Source of the DNA: Klebsiella variicola
GTDB taxonomy: Bacteria; Pseudomonadota; Gammaproteobacteria; Enterobacterales; Enterobacteriaceae
Length of the DNA stretch: 64,000 bases
Direction: 5' to 3'
Assembly (NCBI RefSeq): GCF_000828055.2
Contig: NZ_CP010523.2
Location: 3,844,001 to 3,908,000, forward strand
Positions 9,229 through 17,664 of this stretch are shown piece by piece. Made by a program: the position numbers and the translations under genes. How positions within the stretch are numbered: position 1 is the stretch's first letter; each line of letters begins with the position of its first letter. The notes beneath the pieces were generated by a model. It ran no database searches, was not told the DNA's origin, and saw only the letters and a program-made list of their open reading frames with translations.

Positions 9229-10265
9229 CGCAAACCACCGCGCTGGCGCCGGACGGCCAGCCCTGGCAGCAGGTGACCCTGCGCAATAAGGCGGGGATGA
9301 CCGTTACCGTGGCGGATTGGGGCGCGACGCTGCTCAGCGCCGAGGTGCCGCTGGCTGATGGCAGCCTGCGTCATCCGCTGCTGGGCTGTGCGAAGCTGGA
9401 GGACTATGCCCGCCAGGCCGCGTTTCTTGGCGCCTCGGTAGGCCGCTACGCCAACCGTATCGGCAATAGCCGCTTCCCGCTTGACGGCCAGCTCGTCAAC
9501 GTCACGCCGTCAAACGACGCGGGCCACCAGCTCCACGGCGGCCCGGAAGGGTTTGATAAGCGCCGCTGGCGCATTGTCCGCGCCGACGAGCAGGAAGTGC
9601 TGTTCGCTCTGACCTCGCCCGATGGCGATCAAGGCTTCCCCGGCACTCTGCAGGCCACCGCGCACTATCGTCTGACCGACGATAACCGCATCGCGATTAC
9701 CTATCGCGCCACCGTGGACCAACCCTGCCCGGTGAACATGACCAATCACGTCTATTTCAACCTCGACGGTGACCAGGGCGACGTGCGCCAGCACCAGTTG
9801 CAGATCCTCGCCCAGAGGTATCTGCCGGTGGAAAGCGACGGTATCCCGGGTGGTGAACTCAAAGATGTTGCTAACACCAGCTTTGATTTCCGCCAGCCGA
9901 AAACCATCGCCGCCGACTTCCTCGCCGACGCCGATCAGCAAAAGGTGAAGGGATACGATCATGCCTTCCTGCTGGATGCCAAAGGCGACGCCAGCCAGCC
10001 TGCGGCGCAGGTCTGGTCGCAGGACGGCAAGCTGCAGATGACGGTCTATACCTCCGCTCCGGCGCTGCAGTTTTACTCCGGCAACTATCTCGGCGGCACC
10101 CCGTCGCAGACGACGGAGCCCTACGCCGACTGGCAGGGGCTGGCGCTGGAGAGCGAATTCCTGCCGGATTCGCCGAATCATCCGGAATGGCCGCAGCCGG
10201 ACTGTGTGTTACGTCCGGGCCAGGAGTACGTCAGCCTGACGGAATATCAGTTTATCGCCTGTTAA
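9222..10265 (+). CDS. galM: GalM, aldose 1-epimerase (mutarotase)
   Basis: A 347-residue beta-sandwich enzyme that converts beta-D-galactose into the alpha anomer used by GalK. The sugar-binding segments GRYANRI, the substrate/catalytic His in NHVYFNLDG, and the catalytic Glu in [18 protein letters not shown] are all present. It is the last gene of galETKM and is followed at once by a strong terminator. Compared with E. coli GalM it is one residue longer. Confidence 0.96.
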   Translation: MVTQTTALAPDGQPWQQVTLRNKAGMTVTVADWGATLLSAEVPLADGSLRHPLLGCAKLEDYARQAAFLGASVGRYANRIGNSRFPLDGQLVNVTPSNDAGHQLHGGPEGFDKRRWRIVRADEQEVLFALTSPDGDQGFPGTLQATAHYRLTDDNRIAITYRATVDQPCPVNMTNHVYFNLDGDQGDVRQHQLQILAQRYLPVESDGIPGGELKDVANTSFDFRQPKTIAADFLADADQQKVKGYDHAFLLDAKGDASQPAAQVWSQDGKLQMTVYTSAPALQFYSGNYLGGTPSQTTEPYADWQGLALESEFLPDSPNHPEWPQPDCVLRPGQEYVSLTEYQFIAC

Positions 10266-10270
10266 TCGCC

Positions 10271-10299
10271 AGCGCCCTCCGCCGGGGGCGCTGTTTTTC
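10271..10299 (+). terminator. Intrinsic terminator of galETKM
   Basis: The stem AGCGCCC/GGGCGCT (10271-10277 with 10286-10292) is followed by GTTTTT, six bases after the galM stop codon. Confidence 0.85.
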
Positions 10300-10459
10300 G
10301 TCCCCGCCCTCCTCTCTGCCGCCTCTTTTTTCAGCAACCTGCTCTATTTTCCGTCACCAAAGGACAAAAAAATAACCTGTGTTTTACAAGCACCTTACAC
10401 TGAGCCACTATTTTCGCTATGGTTAGGGATAAGCATTGCCGTGAGCCAAATCACGGCAA

Positions 10460-10478
10460 TATAATGAGAATAGTTATC
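10460..10478 (+). promoter_or_regulatory. Fur box upstream of gpmA
   Basis: TATAATGAGAATAGTTATC matches 15 of 19 positions of the Fur consensus GATAATGATAATCATTATC. It lies 78 bases before the gpmA start. E. coli gpmA is also reported to be iron-regulated through Fur. The fur gene itself is in this window at 60772. Confidence 0.65.
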
Positions 10479-10555
10479 AATCAATAACACATACACCAAC
10501 ATATTCAGCGCACCGTTCGCGGCGCGAGGGATGGCGTGTAGAGAGGAGTAAGAGA

Positions 10556-11308
10556 ATGGCTGTAACTAAGCTGGTACTGGTTCGTCATGGCGAAAGCCAG
10601 TGGAACAACGAAAACCGCTTCACCGGTTGGTACGACGTTGATCTGTCCGAGAAAGGCGTTAGCGAAGCGAAAGCGGCAGGTAAACTGCTGAAGGCTGAAG
10701 GCTTCAGCTTTGATTTTGCTTATACCTCCGTGCTGAAACGTGCCATCCACACCCTGTGGAACGTGCTGGACGAACTGGATCAGGCCTGGCTGCCGGTTGA
10801 GAAATCCTGGAAGCTGAACGAGCGTCATTACGGCGCGCTGCAGGGCCTGAACAAAGCGGAAACCGCTGAGAAATACGGTGACGAGCAGGTTAAACAGTGG
10901 CGTCGCGGCTTCGCTGTCACTCCGCCGGAGCTGACCAAAGACGACGAGCGCTACCCGGGCCACGATCCGCGCTATGCAAAACTGACCGACGCCGAACTGC
11001 CGACCACTGAAAGCCTGGCGCTGACCATCGACCGCGTCGTGCCTTACTGGAACGAAACCATTCTGCCGCGCCTGAAAAGCGGTGAGCGCGTGATCATCGC
11101 CGCTCACGGTAACTCCCTGCGCGCGCTGGTGAAATACCTCGACAACATGGGCGAAGACGAGATCCTCGAACTGAACATCCCGACCGGCGTACCGCTGGTG
11201 TATGAGTTCGATGAAAACTTCAAGCCGATCAAACATTACTATCTGGGCAATGCGGAAGAGATCGCGGCGAAAGCGGCTGCCGTCGCCAACCAGGGTAAAG
11301 CGAAGTAA
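10556..11308 (+). CDS. gpmA: GpmA, 2,3-bisphosphoglycerate-dependent phosphoglycerate mutase
   Basis: A 250-residue glycolytic enzyme that interconverts 3- and 2-phosphoglycerate through a phospho-histidine. The catalytic motif LVRHGES places His at residue 11, and the second His is in AAHGNSLRA near residue 184. The sequence [15 protein letters not shown] is typical of the cofactor-dependent class. A strong ribosome-binding site (GAGGAG) precedes the ATG. It is a single-gene unit with a Fur box in front and a shared terminator behind. Confidence 0.98.
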
Positions 11309-11321
11309 TTCCTCCCGGTAA

Positions 11322-11358
11322 AAACAAAAAAGCGTGGAAATCTCCACGCTTTTTTTAT
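11322..11358. terminator. Bidirectional terminator between gpmA and aroG
   Basis: The stem AGCGTGGA/TCCACGCT (11331-11338 with 11343-11350) has an A-run on the left and a T-run on the right, so it can end both convergent transcripts. Confidence 0.88.
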
Positions 11359-11381
11359 TGCCTTCGCCAGCGCAGATTCGC

Positions 11382-12434
11382 TTAGCCGCGGCGGGTTTTC
11401 ACCGCTTCCGCCAGCTGACGCAGGATCGTTTCGGTATCCTCCCAGCCGATGCAGGCGTCGGTGACGCTCTTGCCGTAGGTCAGCTGTTCACCGCTCTCGA
11501 GGCTCTGGTTGCCTTCCACCAGATGGCTTTCAATCATCACGCCCATGATCGCCCGCTCACCGCCGGCAATCTGCTGGCATACGTCCGCGCCCACTTCCAT
11601 CTGCTTCTTGAACTGCTTGCTGGAGTTGGCATGGCTGAAGTCGATCATCACCTGAGCCGGCAGGCCCGCTTTCGCCAGGCCGATCTTCACATCCGCCACG
11701 TGCTTCGCGCTGTAGTTCGGCTCTTTGCCGCCGCGCAGAATAATATGGCAGTCGCCGTTACCGCTGGTATTCACGATAGCGGAGTGGCCCCACTTAGTGA
11801 CCGACAGGAAACAGTGCGGTGCGCCAGCGGCGTTAATCGCGTCGATAGCCACCTTGATGGTGCCATCGGTACCATTCTTAAAGCCCACCGGGCAGGAGAG
11901 TCCGGAGGCAAGTTCACGGTGAACCTGGGATTCGGTGGTACGCGCCCCAATGGCGCCCCAGCTCATCAGATCGGCGACATACTGCGGGGTGATCATATCG
12001 AGGAATTCCCCCGCCGCCGGCAGGCCGCTGTCGTTAATGTCCAGCAGCAGTTTGCGCGCGATGCGCAACCCGTCGTTGATGCGGAAGCTGTTATCCATAT
12101 GGGGATCGTTGATAAGCCCTTTCCAGCCGACGGTGGTGCGCGGTTTTTCAAAATAGACCCGCATGACGATCTCGAGCTCGCCCTTCAATGCCTCGCGCAG
12201 GGGCAGCAGACGGGAAGCGTACTCTTTCGCCGCTGCCGGATCGTGAATCGAACAGGGCCCAATCACTACCAGCAGACGATCATCGTCGCCCTTGAGGATC
12301 TGATGGATCGCTTTGCGAGCATGCGCAACGGTATTTGCAGCATTTTCGGTAGCAGGGAATTTTTCCAGGAGCGCAACGGGAGGTAATAATTCGTTGATCT
12401 CTTTAATGCGTAAATCGTCGTTCTGATAATTCAT
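11382..12434 (-). CDS. aroG: AroG, phenylalanine-sensitive DAHP synthase
   Basis: A 350-residue TIM-barrel enzyme. It condenses phosphoenolpyruvate with erythrose 4-phosphate, the first step of the shikimate pathway. The segments VIGPCSIHDP and GARTTESQVHRE are characteristic of class I DAHP synthases, and the C-terminal region has the conserved metal-ligand Cys and His residues. The open frame runs past the start, but homologues begin at MNYQNDD. A TyrR box lies 71 bases upstream, in keeping with repression by aromatic amino acids. Confidence 0.97.
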   Translation of the reverse strand: MNYQNDDLRIKEINELLPPVALLEKFPATENAANTVAHARKAIHQILKGDDDRLLVVIGPCSIHDPAAAKEYASRLLPLREALKGELEIVMRVYFEKPRTTVGWKGLINDPHMDNSFRINDGLRIARKLLLDINDSGLPAAGEFLDMITPQYVADLMSWGAIGARTTESQVHRELASGLSCPVGFKNGTDGTIKVAIDAINAAGAPHCFLSVTKWGHSAIVNTSGNGDCHIILRGGKEPNYSAKHVADVKIGLAKAGLPAQVMIDFSHANSSKQFKKQMEVGADVCQQIAGGERAIMGVMIESHLVEGNQSLESGEQLTYGKSVTDACIGWEDTETILRQLAEAVKTRRG

Positions 12435-12504
12435 CTTCTTTCCAGCGTTGCCATACTTATTCAATGAAATGCAATCCCTCCAATCTATCTCTTCGCCGAA
12501 AAAG

Positions 12505-12522
12505 TGTAAACGTGATTTTACA
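12505..12522 (-). promoter_or_regulatory. TyrR box of aroG
   Basis: TGTAAACGTGATTTTACA fits the strong TyrR box TGTAAA-N6-TTTACA at all 12 specified positions. It lies in the aroG promoter region. The rest of the 314-base aroG/ybgS gap shows only AT-rich promoter-like sequence. Confidence 0.88.
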
Positions 12523-12748
12523 GTAGTGATGGAATAATCCTGGAAATAGGCAAAAATACGCCATAAAGTAGCGAAACCAGGCTCATGCACTACAATAATT
12601 AACTGTTAAAGCTAATTAAGTCTTACGTTTCAGGATTATATAGTGACACTGCGATCGTCTGCGGAGTCTTTAACCATAGCGAGTCAGATCCCTGGCACAC
12701 TCACCGCGGGAAGCGCATTTCCCCTTCCCGGTTTAACAGGAGTATCCG

Positions 12749-13126
12749 ATGAATATGAAAAAACTGACGACCCTTTTACTCACCGCCACCTTAGGTCTTG
12801 CCAGCGGCGCGGCCCTGGCGGCAGACACCGGCGCCCAGTCCAATAATGGCCAGGCCAACTCTTCCGCGGATGCCGGTCAGGTGGCGCCGGATGCCCGTGA
12901 GAACGTGGCGCCAAACAATGTGGACAATAACCAGATTAATTCTGGCTCTGGCGGCACCATGCTCCATCCTGATGGCTCGACGATGAGCCAGGACAATATG
13001 TCGAGCGATGAAGTGCATAAAAACTCGATGTGTAAAGACGGCCGCTGTCCGGACACCGGTAAGAAACTGGACAATGGCGGCAGCATGAACCACGATAACA
13101 GCAAAACCGACGGTACCACCCAGTAA
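12749..13126 (+). CDS. ybgS: YbgS, small exported Asn/Asp/Ser-rich protein of unknown function
   Basis: A 125-residue protein with a Sec signal peptide of about 24 residues ([15 protein letters not shown] to ALA). The mature part is polar and low in complexity, with [20 protein letters not shown] and a conserved MCKDGRCPD segment whose two Cys may form a disulfide. It resembles E. coli YbgS along its whole length. Its function is unknown; homologues are annotated as a homeobox-like protein without good reason. It stands alone between aroG and zitB, behind AACAGGAG. Confidence 0.9.
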   Translation: MNMKKLTTLLLTATLGLASGAALAADTGAQSNNGQANSSADAGQVAPDARENVAPNNVDNNQINSGSGGTMLHPDGSTMSQDNMSSDEVHKNSMCKDGRCPDTGKKLDNGGSMNHDNSKTDGTTQ

Positions 13127-13140
13127 GTGATACGCTGGGA

Positions 13141-13185
13141 ACAAACGAAGAAAAGGCGAGCCAGGCTCGCCTTTTCTTCGTTTGT
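13141..13185. terminator. Long palindromic terminator after ybgS
   Basis: A perfect inverted repeat of 22 bases on each side (13141-13162 with 13164-13185) around one central base. The core is AGGCGAGCC/GGCTCGCCT, followed by TTTTCTTCGTTTGTT. It is far longer than most terminators. Confidence 0.85.
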
Positions 13186-13244
13186 TATCGCTCTCTGTTT
13201 ATGATGTCATAGCGTAATAATGATAACTATCAAGGGACGACACG

Positions 13245-14189
13245 ATGGCCCACCCGCATTCGCACTCCCCTGCCCAGGCTCCGGACAGCAGTAACGCTCG
13301 CCGGCTGCGATGGGCGTTTATCGTCACCGCCGGTTTTATGTTGATTGAAGCCGTCGGCGGCGCGATCTCCGGCTCACTGGCCCTGCTGGCAGATGCCGGC
13401 CATATGCTCACCGACTCTGCCGCCCTGCTGTTTGCGCTGCTGGCGGTTCGCTTCGCCAGTCGCCCACCGAATACCCGCCATACCTTTGGCTGGTTGCGTT
13501 TGACCACCCTCGCGGCGTTTCTCAATGCCATTGCCCTGGTGGTGATTACCATTTTGATTGTCTGGGAGGCGATTCAGCGCTTCCAGCATCCGCAGCCGGT
13601 GGCCGGCGTGACGATGATGGTGATTGCGGTCGCCGGCCTGCTGGCTAACGTGCTGGCCTTCTGGATCCTGCATCGGGGGAGTGAAGAGCAGAATCTCAAC
13701 GTGCGCGCTGCGGCGCTACACGTGCTGGGCGACCTGCTGGGCTCGGTCGGCGCAATCGTGGCGGCCGTGGTGATCCTCACCACAGGCTGGACGCCTGTCG
13801 ACCCGATTCTTTCCGTGCTGGTTTCCTGCCTGGTATTACGTAGCGCCTGGCGATTACTGAAGGAGAGTCTGAATGAACTGCTGGAAGGCGCGCCGCGTTC
13901 GCTGGATGTGGCGGCCCTGCAGCGGGATATCCGTCGCTCTATCCCGGAGGTACGCGATGTTCACCACGTCCACGTCTGGCTGGTGGGGGAAAAACCGGTG
14001 ATGACGCTCCATGTTCAGGTGGTCCCGCCGCACGATCATGATGCGTTACTCAACCGTATCCTGCATTTCCTGGAACATAAATATGAAATTGAGCATGCCA
14101 CGGTGCAGATGGAGTACCAGCCCTGCAGCGGCCCGGAGTGCCATCTCAACACGATGCACGCCGGGCACGATCATCACCACCACCATTAG
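13245..14189 (+). CDS. zitB: ZitB, zinc exporter of the cation diffusion facilitator family
   Basis: A 314-residue inner-membrane Zn2+/H+ antiporter with six predicted helices. The metal-site pairs are visible as HMLTDSAA in helix 2 and HVLGDLLGS in helix 5. The C-terminal cytosolic domain (about residue 210 onward) includes DVHHVHVW, and the tail ends in a run of five His. It lowers cytosolic zinc under mild excess. Its stop codon overlaps the 3' end of convergent pnuC by four bases. Confidence 0.95.
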   Translation: MAHPHSHSPAQAPDSSNARRLRWAFIVTAGFMLIEAVGGAISGSLALLADAGHMLTDSAALLFALLAVRFASRPPNTRHTFGWLRLTTLAAFLNAIALVVITILIVWEAIQRFQHPQPVAGVTMMVIAVAGLLANVLAFWILHRGSEEQNLNVRAAALHVLGDLLGSVGAIVAAVVILTTGWTPVDPILSVLVSCLVLRSAWRLLKESLNELLEGAPRSLDVAALQRDIRRSIPEVRDVHHVHVWLVGEKPVMTLHVQVVPPHDHDALLNRILHFLEHKYEIEHATVQMEYQPCSGPECHLNTMHAGHDHHHHH

Positions 14190-14905
14190 CCAGAAAACGC
14201 GTGAGAACCTCGCTCACGCGCGCTGTTTATCCACATCCGGCTGCCGTTCAGCGCAATGAACGTCAGCAAGAGGTATTCCAGCGACATGGCATAGACGCCC
14301 TGGCGGGCAAAAATCACCACGCTTATCACGTTGACAATCACCCACAGCAGCCAGTTTTCAACATACTTGCGGGTCATTAAGATCATCGCCACCACCGACA
14401 GCACCGTCATGCAGGAGTCCCAGAACGGGAAGGCATCCGGCTGCAGCACCGGCATGGAGACCTGCAGACCCAGCGCTTGCATCAGGCTGACCGCGATCCG
14501 CGTAAGGAAAGCAAAAAACGGGTTGATAAACAGGGTCAGCAAGCCGATCGCCACCACGCAGGCCGCCAGCCAGCCCAGCGCTTTGCTGCGCGGCAGCCAG
14601 CGGATCTGCAGCTCAGCCTCATGGTTGCTGCTTTGTCGCGACCAGGCATACCAGCCGTAAACGTTAGCGGCAAAGAAGAACAGCTGCAGCAGCAGGCTGG
14701 CATACAGCTGGATCTGAAAGAAGATGATGGCGAACAGCGTGACGTTGACCAGCCCGAAAGCATAGTTACTGATCTTCTCCAGGCTCGCCAGCCAGATGCA
14801 CAGCAGCCCGGCGATGGTCCCCACGGCCTCTATCCAGGAGAGATCATACCCCCCGGCGCCGATGGGTATATGTACTAAGATATTCTGCGTGCTAAAAAAA
14901 TCCAT
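14186..14905 (-). CDS. pnuC: PnuC, nicotinamide riboside transporter
   Basis: A 239-residue inner-membrane carrier with seven to eight hydrophobic helices. It admits nicotinamide riboside by facilitated diffusion, to be trapped by NadR phosphorylation. Conserved PnuC segments include [18 protein letters not shown] near the N-terminus and WAWS/W-rich loops (NVYGWYAW). It lies 35 bases behind nadA and is probably co-transcribed, so both come under the NadR operator at 16058. Confidence 0.95.
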   Translation of the reverse strand: MDFFSTQNILVHIPIGAGGYDLSWIEAVGTIAGLLCIWLASLEKISNYAFGLVNVTLFAIIFFQIQLYASLLLQLFFFAANVYGWYAWSRQSSNHEAELQIRWLPRSKALGWLAACVVAIGLLTLFINPFFAFLTRIAVSLMQALGLQVSMPVLQPDAFPFWDSCMTVLSVVAMILMTRKYVENWLLWVIVNVISVVIFARQGVYAMSLEYLLLTFIALNGSRMWINSARERGSHAFSG

Positions 14906-14940
14906 TTCATCCCCTCAGCGTCTTGCGACGCGACAATACG

Positions 14941-15984
14941 TTATCCCCGTAGTGTAGCCGCAAAATCCAGCATCCGGTTAAGCGGAATCAATGCCCCGGT
15001 GCGCAGCGCTTCGTCGACGTGGATTTCGTGTTCAGCGCCGCCCTGTTCGAGTCCCTCGGCAATGGCTTTCAGGCCGTTCATCGCCATCCACGGGCAGTGC
15101 GCGCAGCTGCGGCAGGTCGCCCCTTCGCCGGCAGTGGGCGCTTCCAGCAGCATTTTCTCCGGTACCGCCTGCTGCATTTTATAGAAGATACCGCGATCGG
15201 TGGCCACGATCAGCTGGCGCTGGGGCAAGCTTTTCGCCGCCGCAATCAGCTGGCTGGTGGATCCCACGGCATCCGCCATCTCGACGATCGCCTGCGGCGA
15301 TTCAGGATGGACCAGTACAGCAGCTTCAGGATAGAGGGCCTTCATACGCGTCAGTGCCTGGGTTTTAAACTCATCGTGCACGATGCACGCCCCCTGCCAG
15401 CACAGCACGTCTGCGCCGGTCTGACGCTGGACATAGCGGCCAAGGTGGCGGTCCGGCGCCCAGAGGATCTTTTGACCCAGGCTGTCCAGATGATCAATGA
15501 GTTCCACGGCGATACTGGAGGTAACCACCCAGTCAGCGCGGGCCTTCACCGCGGCGGACGTATTGGCATAAACCACCACGGTGCGATCGGGATGGGCATC
15601 GCAGAAGGCGTTGAATTCCTCAATCGGACAGCCCAGATCCAGCGAACACTCCGCGTTCAGGGTCGGCATCAGAATGGTCTTTTCCGGGCTGAGGATTTTG
15701 GCGGTTTCCCCCATAAAACGCACCCCGGCGACCAGCAGCGTGGAGGCCGAATGACGGGCGCCAAAACGCGCCATCTCCAGCGAGTCGGCGATACAGCCGC
15801 CGGTTTCTTCCGCCAGTTGTTGAATTTCAGGATCGGTGTAGTAATGCGCCACCATCACGGCGTCGCGCTCGCGCAACAGGCGCTTGATTTTTTCGCGATA
15901 AAACTGCTTTTCGTCGACGGTCAGCGGTTGTGGTTTCGCTGGAAAAGGATAAATCGCCGTTTCAGGATCAAACATTACGCTCAT
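14941..15984 (-). CDS. nadA: NadA, quinolinate synthase
   Basis: A 347-residue [4Fe-4S] enzyme that condenses iminoaspartate from NadB with dihydroxyacetone phosphate to make quinolinate, a precursor of NAD. The cluster ligands are seen as Cys in ECSLDLGCP (near 113), in [12 protein letters not shown] (near 200) and in [10 protein letters not shown] (near 297). An ATG one codon upstream is possible, but homologues begin MSVMFDP. It probably forms an operon with pnuC. Confidence 0.97.
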   Translation of the reverse strand: MSVMFDPETAIYPFPAKPQPLTVDEKQFYREKIKRLLRERDAVMVAHYYTDPEIQQLAEETGGCIADSLEMARFGARHSASTLLVAGVRFMGETAKILSPEKTILMPTLNAECSLDLGCPIEEFNAFCDAHPDRTVVVYANTSAAVKARADWVVTSSIAVELIDHLDSLGQKILWAPDRHLGRYVQRQTGADVLCWQGACIVHDEFKTQALTRMKALYPEAAVLVHPESPQAIVEMADAVGSTSQLIAAAKSLPQRQLIVATDRGIFYKMQQAVPEKMLLEAPTAGEGATCRSCAHCPWMAMNGLKAIAEGLEQGGAEHEIHVDEALRTGALIPLNRMLDFAATLRG

Positions 15985-16057
15985 CATGCAATCTCGTTTT
16001 ACTGGCTTAACTCTAAGACCGTCACTATGGCCTGTCTGCGCCTTAACACGGTCATGG

Positions 16058-16075
16058 TGTTTTATATGCTAAACA
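16058..16075 (-). promoter_or_regulatory. NadR box upstream of nadA
   Basis: TGTTTTATATGCTAAACA matches the NadR consensus TGTTTA-N6-TAAACA at 11 of 12 positions. It lies 74 bases before the nadA start. NadR represses de novo NAD synthesis when NAD is plentiful. Confidence 0.72.
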
Positions 16076-16179
16076 AGATAGCGGATTACGAGCAAAAAGT
16101 CGTGATGAATTTTGTACATCAGCCCGTATGCCGCGGACGATGCTACACATCTGCCCAAACGACCGGTTCGTACCCTGTG

Positions 16180-16208
16180 TAGCCACGGTAAGCGCAGCGT
16201 GACCGTGG
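16180..16208. repeat. REP-like palindrome between nadA and the tRNA operon
   Basis: CCACGGT/ACCGTGG arms flank AAGCGCAGCGTG, preceded by GTAG. This resembles the stem of enterobacterial REP units. It sits just beyond the second terminator of the tRNA operon. Confidence 0.4.
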
Positions 16209-16247
16209 AGTCATGCTGAAGTCGAATTTTGGAGTATGGCGGATAGC

Positions 16248-16274
16248 AAAAAGGCGCCTTTAGGGCGCCTTTTT
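16248..16274 (-). terminator. Second (duplicate) terminator of the tRNA operon
   Basis: AAAAAGGCGCC and GGCGCCTTTTT form an 11-base-pair stem. The surrounding 54 bases (16243-16296) are identical to 16476-16529, so this terminator was copied together with the last bases of a tRNA-Lys gene. Confidence 0.82.
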
Positions 16275-16278
16275 ACAT

Positions 16279-16296
16279 TGGTGGGTCGTGCAGGAT
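16279..16296 (-). repeat. tRNA-Lys 3'-end remnant 1
   Basis: Eighteen bases equal to the 3' end of tRNA-Lys on the minus strand (ATCCTGCACGACCCACCA). They are joined to the spacer that reads GACTCGGCTTCGCCTCGCCC on the plus strand. It lies downstream of lysQ, with a copy of the lysQ terminator behind it. Confidence 0.9.
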
Positions 16297-16480
16297 GACT
16301 CGGCTTCGCCTCGCCCTTCGGGCCGTCGCCGCAAGCGGCTCCGTTGTCTCACTGCGTTCGACCCGAACCTGCGGCAGAGAAACTCGTCTCATCCTGAGAC
16401 TCGCCCTGCGGGCCAACGCTGCCGCGTTGTTCAAAATTGTTCCCGACAATTTTGTCGAATCGTTGAGTTCTGCGCATAGC

Positions 16481-16507
16481 AAAAAGGCGCCTTTAGGGCG
16501 CCTTTTT
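16481..16507 (-). terminator. First terminator after the remnant downstream unit, directly behind lysQ
   Basis: The same 11-base-pair stem as at 16248 lies five bases from the lysQ 3' end (minus strand), so it would end the tRNA operon transcript directly after lysQ. Read-through would extend across the 233-base unit to the second copy. Confidence 0.85.
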
Positions 16508-16511
16508 ACAT

Positions 16512-16587
16512 TGGTGGGTCGTGCAGGATTCGAACCTGCGACCAATTGATTAAAAGTCAACTGCTCTACCAACTGAGCTAACGACCC
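16512..16587 (-). tRNA. lysQ: tRNA-Lys (anticodon UUU)
   Basis: A 76-base tRNA with encoded CCA, read on the minus strand from GGGTCGTTAGCTCAG. The anticodon is TTT in CTTTTAA and the T arm is GGTTCGAATCC. It is the last gene of the operon by position, matching lysQ in the E. coli order. Confidence 0.98.
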
Positions 16588-16620
16588 CTTGCGGGATTTT
16601 GCTACTGTAATCATTCAGGA

Positions 16621-16696
16621 TGGTGGGTCGTGCAGGATTCGAACCTGCGACCAATTGATTAAAAGTCAACTGCTCTACCAACTGAGCTAACGACCC
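16621..16696 (-). tRNA. lysZ: tRNA-Lys (anticodon UUU)
   Basis: Identical in sequence to the other four lysine tRNAs here, with encoded CCA. It is separated from lysQ by 33 bases without a 3'-end remnant, unlike lysT, lysW, lysY and lysQ. Confidence 0.98.
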
Positions 16697-16742
16697 GCTC
16701 TGGTACTACCTGAATAATTTCACTCGACACCAATATTGAAAT

Positions 16743-16760
16743 TGGTGGGTCGTGCAGGAT
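16743..16760 (-). repeat. tRNA-Lys 3'-end remnant 2
   Basis: The same 18 bases as remnant 1, downstream of lysY on the minus strand, followed toward lysY by the conserved spacer with TTGCTGACGCAACG and TTATCCTTCACGTT. Confidence 0.9.
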
Positions 16761-16842
16761 GACTCGGCTTCGCCTCGCCCTTCGGGCCATTGCTGACGCA
16801 ACGTTATCCTTCACGTTCAACATTTGAGTTAAATGCTGAAAT

Positions 16843-16918
16843 TGGTGGGTCGTGCAGGATTCGAACCTGCGACCAATTGATTAAAAGTCAACTGCTCTAC
16901 CAACTGAGCTAACGACCC
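16843..16918 (-). tRNA. lysY: tRNA-Lys (anticodon UUU)
   Basis: A complete 76-base lysine tRNA identical to its neighbours. It follows valZ by three bases, so the pair must be cut apart by tRNA-processing nucleases. Confidence 0.98.
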
Positions 16919-16921
16919 GAG

Positions 16922-16997
16922 TGGTGGGTGATGACGGGATCGAACCGCCGACCCCCTCCTTGTAAGGGAGGTGCTCTCCCAGCTGAGCTAATCACCC
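16922..16997 (-). tRNA. valZ: tRNA-Val (anticodon UAC)
   Basis: A 76-base tRNA with encoded CCA, reading GGGTGATTAGCTCAGCTGGG on the minus strand. The anticodon TAC lies in CTTACAA. It is identical to the second valine tRNA at 17227. Confidence 0.98.
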
Positions 16998-17049
16998 GAA
17001 ACTGCGCTGGATACTACCGATACTGCGTCCACCGGTCCCATCATTAAAA

Positions 17050-17067
17050 TGGTGGGTCGTGCAGGAT
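17050..17067 (-). repeat. tRNA-Lys 3'-end remnant 3
   Basis: The same 18-base tRNA-Lys 3' end, downstream of lysW. The spacer is a variant with GACTCGCTTCGCTCGCCCTGAG, then the conserved GTTGCTGACGCAACGTTATC. Confidence 0.9.
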
Positions 17068-17148
17068 GACTCGCTTCGCTCGCCCTGAGGCGCCGTTGCT
17101 GACGCAACGTTATCCTTCACGTTTAACACCGACGTTCGATGTTAAAGA

Positions 17149-17224
17149 TGGTGGGTCGTGCAGGATTCGAACCTGCGACCAATTGATTAAAAGTCAACTG
17201 CTCTACCAACTGAGCTAACGACCC
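17149..17224 (-). tRNA. lysW: tRNA-Lys (anticodon UUU)
   Basis: A complete lysine tRNA identical to the other four, two bases downstream of valT in the transcript. Confidence 0.98.
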
Positions 17225-17226
17225 GG

Positions 17227-17302
17227 TGGTGGGTGATGACGGGATCGAACCGCCGACCCCCTCCTTGTAAGGGAGGTGCTCTCCCAGCTGAGCTAATCAC
17301 CC
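17227..17302 (-). tRNA. valT: tRNA-Val (anticodon UAC)
   Basis: A complete valine tRNA identical to valZ. It is the second gene in the transcript, after lysT and its remnant unit. Confidence 0.98.
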
Positions 17303-17326
17303 GATACTGCGCTGGATACTGCTAAG

Positions 17327-17344
17327 TGGTGGGTCGTGCAGGAT
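17327..17344 (-). repeat. tRNA-Lys 3'-end remnant 4
   Basis: The same 18-base tRNA-Lys 3' end, downstream of lysT. The spacer keeps GACTCGGCTTCGCCTCGCCC and TATCCTTCACGTT; the small hairpin has TTGCTGTCGCAA in place of TTGCTGACGCAA. Confidence 0.9.
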
Positions 17345-17427
17345 GACTCGGCTTCGCCTCGCCCTATGGGCCGTTGCTGTCGCAACGTTATCCTTCACGT
17401 TTTACTATCGCGTTCCACCAGAACGAT

Positions 17428-17503
17428 TGGTGGGTCGTGCAGGATTCGAACCTGCGACCAATTGATTAAAAGTCAACTGCTCTACCAACTGAGCTAACGA
17501 CCC
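17428..17503 (-). tRNA. lysT: tRNA-Lys (anticodon UUU)
   Basis: The first gene of the tRNA operon in transcription order, 50 bases from the promoter -10 element. A complete 76-base lysine tRNA with encoded CCA. Confidence 0.98.
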
Positions 17504-17553
17504 ACTCTGGCATCGCTTTGGGCTTGTTTGATATCCCTTGGCAACGGCGGCAT

Positions 17554-17581
17554 ATATTACTGATTTCAGAATTCAGCGCAA
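17554..17581 (-). promoter_or_regulatory. Promoter of the tRNA operon
   Basis: On the minus strand TTGCGC and TAATAT are separated by 16 bases. A GC-rich stretch follows (GCCGCCG), a discriminator typical of stable-RNA promoters under stringent control. Confidence 0.65.
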
Positions 17582-17664
17582 CTAAAATTTCGATAAAGAT
17601 CACTTAACTGCTGGTGATTCAGGCGACAAGACCAGAAATAACGCGATTTCTGGTCATGCCGTAA

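Noticed and set aside
16279..17503. CRISPR-like array of regular repeats
   Set aside because: The repeats are complete or partial tRNA genes; spacing is irregular, spacers are similar to each other, and no cas genes are near.
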